NCBI RefSeq assembly: GCF_000445125.1
Contig: NZ_ATHL01000151.1
Span: 1 to 64,000 of the forward strand
DNA: 64,000 nt
Source: Novosphingobium lindaniclasticum LE124
GTDB taxonomy: Bacteria > Pseudomonadota > Alphaproteobacteria > Sphingomonadales > Sphingomonadaceae
Direction of reading: 5' to 3'
Positions 44,226 to 52,043 of the stretch are shown piece by piece (position 1 is the stretch's first letter; each line of letters starts with the position of its first letter). Below the pieces are notes generated by a model that worked only from the letters and a program-made list of their open reading frames with translations, had not been told where the DNA came from and ran no database searches. The translations under genes and the position numbers were made by a program.

Positions 44226-45319
44226 TGCCTGCCGACTGGACTTCCGGCACCTTCCTGGGCCGTGCGGACTTCGGCGAAGGCCCCAGCCCGATCCTCGTGG
44301 TGCGCGGCGAACTGCTCGATATGTCCGCGGTAATGCCCACCGTTTCGGCGCTGGTCGAAGCGGGCGATTTCTCCGGCCGAGGCGGCAAGAAGCTTGGCGC
44401 TTTCGACGTTGCATCCGTCAACCTGCTCTCCCCGGTCGATCTCCAGTGCGTGAAGGCCTGCGGCGTCACTTTCGCCACATCCGCCATCGAGCGCGTGATC
44501 GAAGAGCGCGCGCGTGGTGACTGGAGCGCCGCCGCCGCCATCCGCGAACGCCTGGAATCGCGCATCGGCGGCCAGATCCGCTCGGTCGTGCCCGGCTCCG
44601 AAAGCGCCGCGCAGCTCAAGGCCGCGCTGATCGAGGACGGCCTCTGGTCTCAGTATCTCGAAGTCGCCATCGGCCCCGATGCCGAAGTCTTCACAAAGTC
44701 GCCCGTGCTCTCCACCGTCGGCGTCGGCGCCGAGATCGGCGTGCGTTCGGATTCCAGCTGGAACAATCCCGAACCCGAAATCGCCCTGCTGGTCGGGAGC
44801 AATGGCCAGGCCGTCGGCGCCACGCTGGGCAACGACGTCAACTTGCGCGATTTCGAGGGCCGTTCGGCCCTGCTGCTGGGCAAGGCGAAGGACAACAACG
44901 CCTCCTGCTCGCTCGGCCCGCTCGTCCGCATCTTCGACGATGGCTTCACTATCGACGACGTGCGCGTTGCCGAAGTGCGCCTCTCGATCACCGGCGAGGA
45001 CCAGTTCGTCCTGCGCGGCACCAGCAACATGGCGGAAATCAGCCGTGATCCGCTGGATCTCGTGCGCCAGACGCTGAGTGAGCACCACTATCCCGATGGC
45101 TTCGTGCTGTTCCTCGGCACGCTTTTCGCGCCCGTGCAGGACCGCGATGAAGCGGGCCGTGGCTTCACCCACAAAGTGGGCGATGTCGTAACTATCGAGA
45201 GCGACAAGCTGGGCCAGCTCCAGAACCGCGTCGTCACCTCCCGCGATGCGGCGCCCTGGCGCACCGGTATCGCGGCGCTTTACGCCAACCTGCTTTCGCG
45301 CGGGCTTCTCAAGGCTTGA
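44216..45319 (+). CDS. xylX: 2-keto-3-deoxy-xylonate dehydratase XylX (FAH family)
   Basis: 367 residues from ATG 44216. The sequence follows Caulobacter XylX along its length: VDLQCVKACGVTFATSAIERVIEE, EDGLWSQYLEVAIGPDAEVFTKSPVLSTVG, SSWNNPEPEIALLVGS, GNDVNLRDFEGRSALLLGKAKDNNASCSLGP and FTHKVGD; the metal ligands (Glu/Glu/Asp of the FAH fold) lie in the NNPEPEI and GNDVN segments. In the Weimberg route it dehydrates 2-keto-3-deoxy-D-xylonate to 2-oxoglutarate semialdehyde. The start is uncertain (see the small frame at 44196). First gene of xylX-B-C-E, behind an operator. Confidence 0.9.
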   Translation: MSLMPADWTSGTFLGRADFGEGPSPILVVRGELLDMSAVMPTVSALVEAGDFSGRGGKKLGAFDVASVNLLSPVDLQCVKACGVTFATSAIERVIEERARGDWSAAAAIRERLESRIGGQIRSVVPGSESAAQLKAALIEDGLWSQYLEVAIGPDAEVFTKSPVLSTVGVGAEIGVRSDSSWNNPEPEIALLVGSNGQAVGATLGNDVNLRDFEGRSALLLGKAKDNNASCSLGPLVRIFDDGFTIDDVRVAEVRLSITGEDQFVLRGTSNMAEISRDPLDLVRQTLSEHHYPDGFVLFLGTLFAPVQDRDEAGRGFTHKVGDVVTIESDKLGQLQNRVVTSRDAAPWRTGIAALYANLLSRGLLKA

Positions 45320-45332
45320 TGAGGGCCCATCC

Positions 45333-46085
45333 ATGACCAAACATTCCGCAATCTATCCCAGCCTCAAGGGCAAGCGCGTCCTCATCACGGGCGGCGGCAC
45401 CGGCATCGGTGCGGGCCTCGTCGAGGCTTTCGCCGCGCAAGGCGCGCATGTCGCCTTCGTGGACATCAACGCGGCTGCCGGCGAGGCGCTTTCCGCTGCG
45501 CTGCCGGGAACGCATTTCCGCACATGCGACTTGCGCGACCTGGAGGCCACCGCCGCCACCGTGGCAGAGCTTTCGGGCCTGCTGGGCGGCGTGGACGTGC
45601 TGCTCAACAATGCGGCCAACGACGATCGCCACACGATCGACGACGTGACGCCCGCCTATTGGGACGAGCGCATGGCCACCAATCTGCGCCACCAGTTCTT
45701 CGTGGCACAGGCGGTGGTGCCGGGCATGAAGGCGCAAGGTCACGGCGTGATCCTGAACTTCGGTTCGATCAGCTGGCATCTCGGCCTGCCGGACCTGGTG
45801 CTCTACCAGACCGCCAAGGCGGCCGTGGAAGGCATGACCCGCGCCATGGCGCGCGATCTTGGCGCGGACAACATCCGCGTCAACACGATCGTGCCGGGCA
45901 ATGTCGACACGCCGCGCCAGAAGCAGTGGTACACGCCGGAGGGCGAGGCCGAGATCATGGCCGCGCAGTGCCTGAAGGCGCGCATCCAGCCTGCCGATGT
46001 CGCCGCGCTCTGCCTCTTCCTGGCTTCGGACGACGGCGCCATGTGCACCGGGCACGACTACTTCGTCGATGCCGGGTGGCGCTGA
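45333..46085 (+). CDS. xylB: D-xylose 1-dehydrogenase XylB (SDR)
   Basis: 250 residues, closely following Caulobacter XylB from AIYPSLKGKRVLITGGGTGIGAGL to CTGHDYFVDAGWR. It has NNAANDDRHTI, YWDERMATNLRHQFF, catalytic Ser in NFGSISWHLGL and YQTAK, and the VPGNVDTPRQKQWYTPEGEAEI segment. It oxidises D-xylose with NAD+ to xylono-lactone. The ATG follows GAGGG, 13 bases after xylX. xylC begins one base after the stop. Confidence 0.93.
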   Translation: MTKHSAIYPSLKGKRVLITGGGTGIGAGLVEAFAAQGAHVAFVDINAAAGEALSAALPGTHFRTCDLRDLEATAATVAELSGLLGGVDVLLNNAANDDRHTIDDVTPAYWDERMATNLRHQFFVAQAVVPGMKAQGHGVILNFGSISWHLGLPDLVLYQTAKAAVEGMTRAMARDLGADNIRVNTIVPGNVDTPRQKQWYTPEGEAEIMAAQCLKARIQPADVAALCLFLASDDGAMCTGHDYFVDAGWR

Positions 46086-46086
46086 C

Positions 46087-46947
46087 GTGACGCCGGAATC
46101 CGTTCTTTCCCTAGGCGCCACGCTGGGCGAGGGGCCGGTCTGGACCGGCGACCGCCTGTGGTTCGTCGATATCAAGGAACACCGGCTCTACCGACACGAT
46201 CCGGCCACCGGCATGCTCGACATGTGGCACGCCCCCGACCAGATCGGCTGGGCGCTGCCGACGGAGCGGGGCGACATGATCGCCGGGGTCAAGACCGGGC
46301 TGCATCGTTTCAGCCCGGAAACCGGCGCCTTCACGCCGCTCCATGATCCCGAGCCGACCCGTCCAGGCAATCGGCTGAACGATGCCGCCACCGATCCCTC
46401 GGGGCGCATCTGGCTGGGTTCGATGCATGACGAGGAAACCGAGGCTTCCGGCGCGCTCTATCGGCTGGACCGGGGGCATTGCGTCCACGCGGGCCTGCCA
46501 GAGGTAGTGATCACCAATGGACCCGCGATCAGCGCGGACGGACGGACGCTTTGGCACACCGATACGCTGGGCAAGACGATCTGGCGCGTTTCGGTCGATG
46601 AGGACGGCACGTTGGGCAAGCCCGAAGCCTTCGTCACCATCGAGGACGGCGCGGGCTACCCGGATGGCGCCGTGATCGACGCCGAGGGCTGCCTCTGGAC
46701 CGGTCTGTTCGGCGGCTGGGGCGTGCGGCGTTACGACCCGGCGGGCAAGCTGATGGTAACCGTGAAGTTCCCGGTCGCCAACATTACCAAGATCGCTTTC
46801 GGCGGCCCGGGCTTATGCACCGCCTACGCCACGACGGCGCGCAAGGGCCTGTCCGCGGCCGAGCTGGAGCAGCAGCCGCTCGCGGGCGATGTTTTTGCTT
46901 TCGATGCGGGCGTTTCCGGCTTGCCGGTCCACGCCGCCAACAGCTAA
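46087..46947 (+). CDS. xylC: Xylonolactonase XylC (SMP-30/gluconolactonase family)
   Basis: 286 residues from a GTG one base after xylB. A beta-propeller lactonase with the metal-site residues in LGEGPVW (Glu), RLNDAATDPSGRIW (Asn), ITNGP (Asn) and YPDGAVIDAEG (Asp). It opens the xylonolactone made by XylB. The Caulobacter counterpart has the same LGEGP(I/V)W...LWFVDIK beginning. Upstream open sequence in the same frame is inside xylB. No signal peptide, so cytoplasmic. Confidence 0.9.
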   Translation: MTPESVLSLGATLGEGPVWTGDRLWFVDIKEHRLYRHDPATGMLDMWHAPDQIGWALPTERGDMIAGVKTGLHRFSPETGAFTPLHDPEPTRPGNRLNDAATDPSGRIWLGSMHDEETEASGALYRLDRGHCVHAGLPEVVITNGPAISADGRTLWHTDTLGKTIWRVSVDEDGTLGKPEAFVTIEDGAGYPDGAVIDAEGCLWTGLFGGWGVRRYDPAGKLMVTVKFPVANITKIAFGGPGLCTAYATTARKGLSAAELEQQPLAGDVFAFDAGVSGLPVHAANS

Positions 46948-47010
46948 GTCCAACGAAGATGTCGGGCGCCAAACAGAACATCGCGCATCTCGATGAAGGG
47001 GAAAAGAGGA

Positions 47011-48456
47011 ATGACTGCGGCGCAGACCGGGCCACTAGGCGGGCCGGACATCGGGGGCGAGACCCGGATCAACATGGCATTCATCGTCGCCATCGTGGCG
47101 GTCGCCACGATCGGCGGCTTCATGTTCGGCTACGATTCCGGCGTGATCAACGGCACCCAGAAGGGGCTTGAGGCCGCCTTCGATCTCGGCAAGCTGGGCA
47201 TCGGCTTCAATGTCGGCGCGATCCTCGTCGGCTCGTCGATCGGCGCCTTCGCCGCAGGCCGCATGGCCGACGTGATCGGTCGCCGCGGCGTGATGATGCT
47301 CTCCGCCGTGCTGTTCTTCGTCAGCGCCCTAGTGGCGGGCGCGGCCGGTTCCTCGGCGATCTTCATCATCGCGCGCATCGTCGGCGGCCTCGGCGTCGGC
47401 GCGGCCAGCGTGATCTCGCCGGTCTATATCTCCGAAGTGACCCCCGCCGCCATTCGCGGCCGCCTGTCCAGCGTGCAGCAGGTGATGATCATCACCGGCC
47501 TCACGGGGGCCTTCGTCGCGAACTTCGTGCTGGCACGCTACGCGGGGGGCTCTACCGAAGCGCTCTGGCTGGACCTTCCGGCCTGGCGCTGGATGTTCTG
47601 GCTCCAGGCGATCCCGGCCGCGATCTACTTCTTCGCGCTGCTCATCATCCCCGAAAGCCCGCGCTATCTGGTCGTCAAGGGGCAGGAGCCGCGCGCCCAT
47701 GCGGTGCTGACGAAGCTGTTCGGCACGGCCGAAGCCGACCGCAAGGTGGCCGAAATCCGCGCCAGCCTGGCCGCAGACCACCACAAGCCCAAGCTCTCGG
47801 ACCTTATCGAGAAGACCACCGGCCGGGTGCGTCCGATCGTCTGGGCGGGCATCGGACTGGCCGTGTTCCAGCAGCTCGTCGGCATCAACGTGGTGTTCTA
47901 CTACGGCGCCACGCTTTGGGAGGCCGTCGGCTTCTCGGAAGACTATGCGCTCCAGACCAACATCCTTTCCGGCGTGCTCTCGATCGGCGCCTGCCTCGCG
48001 ACGATCGCGCTGGTGGACCGCATCGGCCGCAAGCCGCTGCTGCTGATCGGCTCGGCCGGCATGGCGGTGACGCTGGCGATCGTGGCCTATGCCTTCTCCA
48101 CTGCCGTCACCGGCGCGGACGGCGCGGTTTCGCTGCCCGGCAACAACGGCGTGATCGCGCTGGTCGCCGCCAATCTCTACGTGATCTTCTTCAATATGAG
48201 CTGGGGCCCGATCATGTGGGTCATGTTGGGCGAGATGTTCCCCAACCAGATTCGCGGCTCCGGTCTGGCGGTCGCTGGCTTCGCGCAGTGGATTGCGAAT
48301 GCAGCGGTTTCGGTGAGCTTCCCGGCGCTGGCAGTCAGCCCCGGCCTGGCCGTGACCTACACCGGCTACGCCTTCTTCGCGGCGGTTTCGTTCTTCTTCG
48401 TCCGCGCCATGGTCAATGAGACCAAGGGCCGCGAACTGGAAGAGATGGAAGGCTGA
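47011..48456 (+). CDS. xylE: MFS sugar transporter, probable D-xylose permease XylE
   Basis: 481 residues from ATG 47011 (AAGGGGA upstream; an ATG at 46993 is the alternative). Twelve membrane helices and sugar-porter signatures: GYDSGVINGTQ in helix 1, GRMADVIGRRG, RIVGGLGVGAASVISPVYISEVTP, PESPRYLVVKGQE, FQQLVGINVVFYYG, DRIGRKPLL and GPIMWVMLGEMFPNQIRG. It is the inner-membrane permease for xylose, or for a related pentose, delivered by the periplasmic enzymes of this locus. It is followed by a long perfect hairpin. Confidence 0.9.
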   Translation: MTAAQTGPLGGPDIGGETRINMAFIVAIVAVATIGGFMFGYDSGVINGTQKGLEAAFDLGKLGIGFNVGAILVGSSIGAFAAGRMADVIGRRGVMMLSAVLFFVSALVAGAAGSSAIFIIARIVGGLGVGAASVISPVYISEVTPAAIRGRLSSVQQVMIITGLTGAFVANFVLARYAGGSTEALWLDLPAWRWMFWLQAIPAAIYFFALLIIPESPRYLVVKGQEPRAHAVLTKLFGTAEADRKVAEIRASLAADHHKPKLSDLIEKTTGRVRPIVWAGIGLAVFQQLVGINVVFYYGATLWEAVGFSEDYALQTNILSGVLSIGACLATIALVDRIGRKPLLLIGSAGMAVTLAIVAYAFSTAVTGADGAVSLPGNNGVIALVAANLYVIFFNMSWGPIMWVMLGEMFPNQIRGSGLAVAGFAQWIANAAVSVSFPALAVSPGLAVTYTGYAFFAAVSFFFVRAMVNETKGRELEEMEG

Positions 48457-48496
48457 TCTGAAGCGGGCAGGAGGCTTCGGTCTTCTGCCCGCCCTG

Positions 48497-48544
48497 AAAC
48501 GACAAGGCCCCCTTGCGACCTGTGGCAAGGGGGCCTTGTCGTTT
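48497..48544. terminator. Bidirectional terminator, 20-bp perfect stem
   Basis: A 20-bp perfect stem (arms 48497-48516 and 48525-48544) with an 8-base loop stands between the convergent xylE and lacI-type genes. Its ends are AAAC and GTTT, and it carries a GGCCCCC/GGGGGCC core. A strong intrinsic terminator working in both directions. Confidence 0.85.
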
Positions 48545-48556
48545 GTGCGCTCTGGG

Positions 48557-49612
48557 TCAGGCAGGCCCGGCGTCGGAATCCCGGCGGATCAGCTTGAACT
48601 CCGCGACGACATGGGGATGCTCCACGGCGGATCGACCGCCGTTGCGTGCGCGGATCTCACCGATCAGCAGCCGTACCGCGCGGCGCGCCATATCGGTGGT
48701 GGGCTGGCGGATCGTGGTCAGTTCGGGCCAGACGGAGACGGCCAGGGCGGTATCGTCGTAGCCGCAGACGGTAAGCTGGTTCGGCACGTCCAGCCCGCGC
48801 CGGTGGGCCACGGTGATGGCGGCGGCGGCCATGTCGTCGTTCGAGGCGAAGATCGCGGTGGGCGGCGTGTCGAGGTCGAGAAGCTGCGTGGCCGCCTCCA
48901 GACCGGAACGATAGGTGAAATACCCCTGCGCCACCAGCGCGGGATCGAACGGCAGGTGCAGCGCCGAAAGCGCCTCGCGGTAGCCGTCGAGACGCTCGGC
49001 GCTGGCGGTCTGGTTCGGGTGGCCGGTGATGAAGCCGATGCGCCGATGGCCGAGCGCAGCCAGGTGATGGGTCATCGTGAAAGCCGCCTCGCGGTCGTCG
49101 ATGCTGACCGAAAGCGCCCATTCCGGCGCGCGGCCCGTGGCCACCGCCACGACCGGCACATCCGCGTCCTTGAGCGCCTCCAGCACGGCCGGGGAATCGC
49201 TGAGCGGCGGGGGCAGGATCACGCCGTCGATGCGGGTCCGCAGCAATTGCGCCACCGCCTTGGCCTCGCCGCCTTCCTCGTTGCAGGGCTTCACCAGCAG
49301 CTGCGCGTTGGCAGCACTGGTTTCCTCCAGCGCGCCCACCAGGAACTCGCTGAGATAAGCGAAGCTCGGGTTGGAATGGAGCAGCCCTATCCTGAGGTCC
49401 TCACCGCCCGCCAGGATGCGCGCGGCGTTGCTGGGGGCGTAGTTCAGTTCCGCGATCGCCGCCTCTACCTTGCGGCGGGTTTCCTCGCGGACGTTGGCGC
49501 CCTTGTTGATGACGCGGCTCACGGTCATCGGCGACACGCCTGCGAGACGCGCGACGTCGTCGATCTTGGCGCTGGAGCGCTGTTTGCGCGGACCTCTGGT
49601 TTGGCTGCTCAT
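48557..49612 (-). CDS. xylR: LacI-family repressor, probable XylR of the xylan regulon
   Basis: 351 residues from ATG 49612. The N-terminus has a LacI-type helix-turn-helix and hinge (KIDDVARLAGVSPMTVSRVINKGANVREETRRKVEAAIAELNYAPSNAARIL), followed by a periplasmic-binding-protein-like sensor domain (GVILPPPLSDSP, GHRRIGFITGHPN, AIFASNDDMAAAAITVAHRRGLDVP and CGYDDTALAVSVWPELTTIRQP). It is the only regulator in a locus with five matching LacI-type operators, so it most likely binds them and is released by xylose, an oligoxyloside or glucuronate. One operator lies 69 bases before its own start, which suggests autoregulation. Confidence 0.88.
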   Translation of the reverse strand: MSSQTRGPRKQRSSAKIDDVARLAGVSPMTVSRVINKGANVREETRRKVEAAIAELNYAPSNAARILAGGEDLRIGLLHSNPSFAYLSEFLVGALEETSAANAQLLVKPCNEEGGEAKAVAQLLRTRIDGVILPPPLSDSPAVLEALKDADVPVVAVATGRAPEWALSVSIDDREAAFTMTHHLAALGHRRIGFITGHPNQTASAERLDGYREALSALHLPFDPALVAQGYFTYRSGLEAATQLLDLDTPPTAIFASNDDMAAAAITVAHRRGLDVPNQLTVCGYDDTALAVSVWPELTTIRQPTTDMARRAVRLLIGEIRARNGGRSAVEHPHVVAEFKLIRRDSDAGPA

Positions 49613-49680
49613 CTGGTTCCCCGGCGCCCCGGCGCGCATGGAAGGCGCCGGGGAATGTTCGCTAAGACCATAAGTGGCAT

Positions 49681-49694
49681 TGGTAGCGCAACCA
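49681..49694 (-). promoter_or_regulatory. LacI-type operator upstream of xylR
   Basis: TGGTAGCGCAACCA has the same half-sites (TGGT/ACCA) and GCGC centre as the other operators of the locus. It stands between the GH67 stop and the repressor gene, 69 bases before the repressor start. Confidence 0.6.
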
Positions 49695-49705
49695 TCGAAG
49701 CGCGA

Positions 49706-51799
49706 TCAGTGCGGATGCCCAGGTGCCAGCGGGAAGTCCTGTGCCTTGTACCAGGCGAGATCGTGCTCCGGCGCAGCCGCGCCTGCAGGCAGCGGCAGGC
49801 CATTGACCGACATCCAGTAAGCCAGGCTCGCATCGCGCCACCACTTGGCCTCGTTATGCTGGATCTGGAGGTAGCTGGCGGTCTTCTGCCAGCGCTCGGC
49901 ATCGACCAGGCTTTTGACCTCCTGCCACTCGGCCTGCATCTGCGCGACGGTGGAAACCCCGCGATCGTAGCGCGCCACCATCTCCTGCCAGAGCGTGCGG
50001 CCGGACTTCATCTTCCAGTCCCACGGCAGGTGATGGAACCACAGCAGTTCGCTTTCGGGCGTCGTGCGAGGGTCTGCCAGCATCTTCGCCACCGCCGGCG
50101 CGTACTGCGCCACGGCGTTACTGCCGGTCTTCGTGCGGTCGAAGCCGATGCCGTTCCTGTCGGCCTTGTGATAGTAGACCGGGTTCCATTCGGGCCGGGC
50201 GAGATCGCTGATCCACGGCCCCGGGCCGTAGTGGTGGCCGGTGCCCATGAGGTGGGCGAGGCCCAACGGGCCGGTATAGTCGACCACCGCCTCGCGCGAG
50301 GCCAACATCATCTTGACGGCGGTGTCGACCACGCGCGGATCGTTGCCGAAAGTCTGCTGCGCCCATTCGCGCGCGATCCTGTCGGCCGAAAGCGTCGGAT
50401 CCCAGGCGAGGCGACCGAAGGCGTACCAGTTGGCCTGGTTGAAGGTGGAGCCAGACCAGTCGCGGTCGCGCCCGACATTGGCGACACCGGCGATGCCGCT
50501 CAGCTTATGCCGATAGAGCGAACCGTCGACCACCTTGGCCACCGTCGATCCCTTGCCCTTGGCGCGGGTGTCCGCCTCCAGCACTTCCTCGAACATGGTG
50601 CCGAGGTAGGCCAGGTGGGTGGCGAAGCCGAGGTATTCCTTGGTGATCTGGAGTTCCAGCATCATCGGCGTCTTCGGCATGGCGCCGAACAGCGGATGGA
50701 ACGGCTCACGCGGCTGGAAGTCGATAGCGCCGTTCTTCACCTGCACCAGCACGTTGTCCGCGAACTTGCCGTCGAGGGGCTTGAACTCGGTATAGGCCTG
50801 CTTGGCACGGTCCTCCGGGTCGGTTTCGGCATAGACAAAGGCGCGCCACATGACGATGCCGTTATGCGGCGCGACGGCGGCGGCCAGCATGTTGGCGCCC
50901 TCCGCATGGCTGCGATGATAGTCGCGCGGGCCGGGCTGGCCTTCGCTGTTGGCCTTCACCAGGAAGCCGCCGAAATCCGGGATCTCGCGGTAGATCTCGT
51001 CGCTCTTGGCCTTCCACCAGGCCTGGACGTCGGGGTCGAGCGGATCGGCGCTCTTGAGATGGCCGACCTCGATCGGGGCGGAGAAACGGGCGGAGAGATA
51101 GACCTTGATGCCCCAGGGGCGGAACACCTCCGCCAGTGCCTTGGCCTTGGCGATATAGGGCGCGGTCAGGCTTTCGGGCTTGGCATTGACGTTGTTGAGG
51201 ACGATTCCGTTGATGCCCAGCGCGGCATTGGCGCGGGCATAGTCGGTATAGCGCGGATCCTTGAAGTCCGGCAGGGTCCACCAGTCCCACAGAGACTGGC
51301 CTGCGTATCCGCGCTCCACCGAACCGTCGAGATTGTCCCAGTGGTTGAGCACGCGCAGGCCGATCTTCGGGGCGGACTGGAGATCGATCGCTGCGAGATC
51401 GGCGCCGGTCTTCTGGGCGCGGATCAGTGCAAAGGCGCCATAGAGCACGGCGCGGTCGGTCTTGCCGGTGACGATCAGGGTCTTGCGGCCATCGAGCATG
51501 GCGGCGCGGACCAGATAGCCTTCCTCGCCCAGCGCGCGGGTGGGCAGGCGGAGTGCGGCGATAGCCGGGTCGTCGGACTTGCCGAGCACCACGGGAAGAG
51601 GCGCTGCGGCAAGATCGCGGCGCAGTTCCCCGGCGGCGCGGTCCAGCGTTTGCGACTGGCCGACGACGCGGATGTCCGTGGCGGGCGAACTTGCAGGGGC
51701 CAGCCAGAGGTCGTAGCCATCGTTTGCAAAGGCCGGTGCAGTCGCGAATCCCAGCGCGCCCAAGCACACGCCGATCGTCAGAAGCCGCTTCTTCATCAT
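49706..51799 (-). CDS. GH67 alpha-glucuronidase
   Basis: 697 residues with a signal peptide (LLTIGVCLGALGFATAPAFA). The GH67 three-domain layout is present, including LRVLNHWDNLDGSVERGYAG and LNNVNA. Catalytic acids: Glu near residue 283 (VKANSEGQPGP), and the general-base pair Asp near 356 (VKNGAIDFQPREPFHP) and Glu near 384 (LELQITKEYLG), spaced as in Cellvibrio GlcA67A, where E292, D365 and E393 are known. It removes 4-O-methyl-glucuronate or glucuronate from the ends of xylo-oligosaccharides, in the periplasm. It is divergent from the GH3 operon over a shared operator region. Confidence 0.93.
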   Translation of the reverse strand: MMKKRLLTIGVCLGALGFATAPAFANDGYDLWLAPASSPATDIRVVGQSQTLDRAAGELRRDLAAAPLPVVLGKSDDPAIAALRLPTRALGEEGYLVRAAMLDGRKTLIVTGKTDRAVLYGAFALIRAQKTGADLAAIDLQSAPKIGLRVLNHWDNLDGSVERGYAGQSLWDWWTLPDFKDPRYTDYARANAALGINGIVLNNVNAKPESLTAPYIAKAKALAEVFRPWGIKVYLSARFSAPIEVGHLKSADPLDPDVQAWWKAKSDEIYREIPDFGGFLVKANSEGQPGPRDYHRSHAEGANMLAAAVAPHNGIVMWRAFVYAETDPEDRAKQAYTEFKPLDGKFADNVLVQVKNGAIDFQPREPFHPLFGAMPKTPMMLELQITKEYLGFATHLAYLGTMFEEVLEADTRAKGKGSTVAKVVDGSLYRHKLSGIAGVANVGRDRDWSGSTFNQANWYAFGRLAWDPTLSADRIAREWAQQTFGNDPRVVDTAVKMMLASREAVVDYTGPLGLAHLMGTGHHYGPGPWISDLARPEWNPVYYHKADRNGIGFDRTKTGSNAVAQYAPAVAKMLADPRTTPESELLWFHHLPWDWKMKSGRTLWQEMVARYDRGVSTVAQMQAEWQEVKSLVDAERWQKTASYLQIQHNEAKWWRDASLAYWMSVNGLPLPAGAAAPEHDLAWYKAQDFPLAPGHPH

Positions 51800-51858
51800 C
51801 CTCCCCTCTATCCCAAATCATGGCCGGTGGCCGAGGCGTAATTAGCGCGGCGATGCCA

Positions 51859-51898
51859 TTGACAAGCTCGTTCCTTGTCGCGCATGATACCGCTAACA
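51859..51898 (+). promoter_or_regulatory. Promoter and operator in the GH67/GH3 divergent region
   Basis: TTGACA at 51859-51864 is followed, 26 bases after its start, by the operator TGATACCGCTAACA (51885-51898), covering the expected -10. The TTGACAAGC word and the spacing are identical to the xylX promoter. It faces the GH3 operon and could also affect GH67 on the other strand. Confidence 0.75.
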
Positions 51899-52043
51899 CA
51901 CAAAGTTCCGGGCAGGCAACACCGTTTGCCGCCTGGTTGGGAAATGGGCCGAAAGAGTGCCCGAGGATGCAGGGGAGCACGATGATTCTTCAGGTATGTC
52001 TGACGCTTGCGGGATCGCGCGGTTCGTTCGCGGGAGCCAAGGC

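Noticed and set aside
48416..51841. A 1141-residue open frame on the plus strand
   Set aside because: It runs antisense through the LacI-type repressor and the GH67 gene. Its translation is Gly/Arg/His-rich without any fold signature; both minus-strand genes have full motifs.
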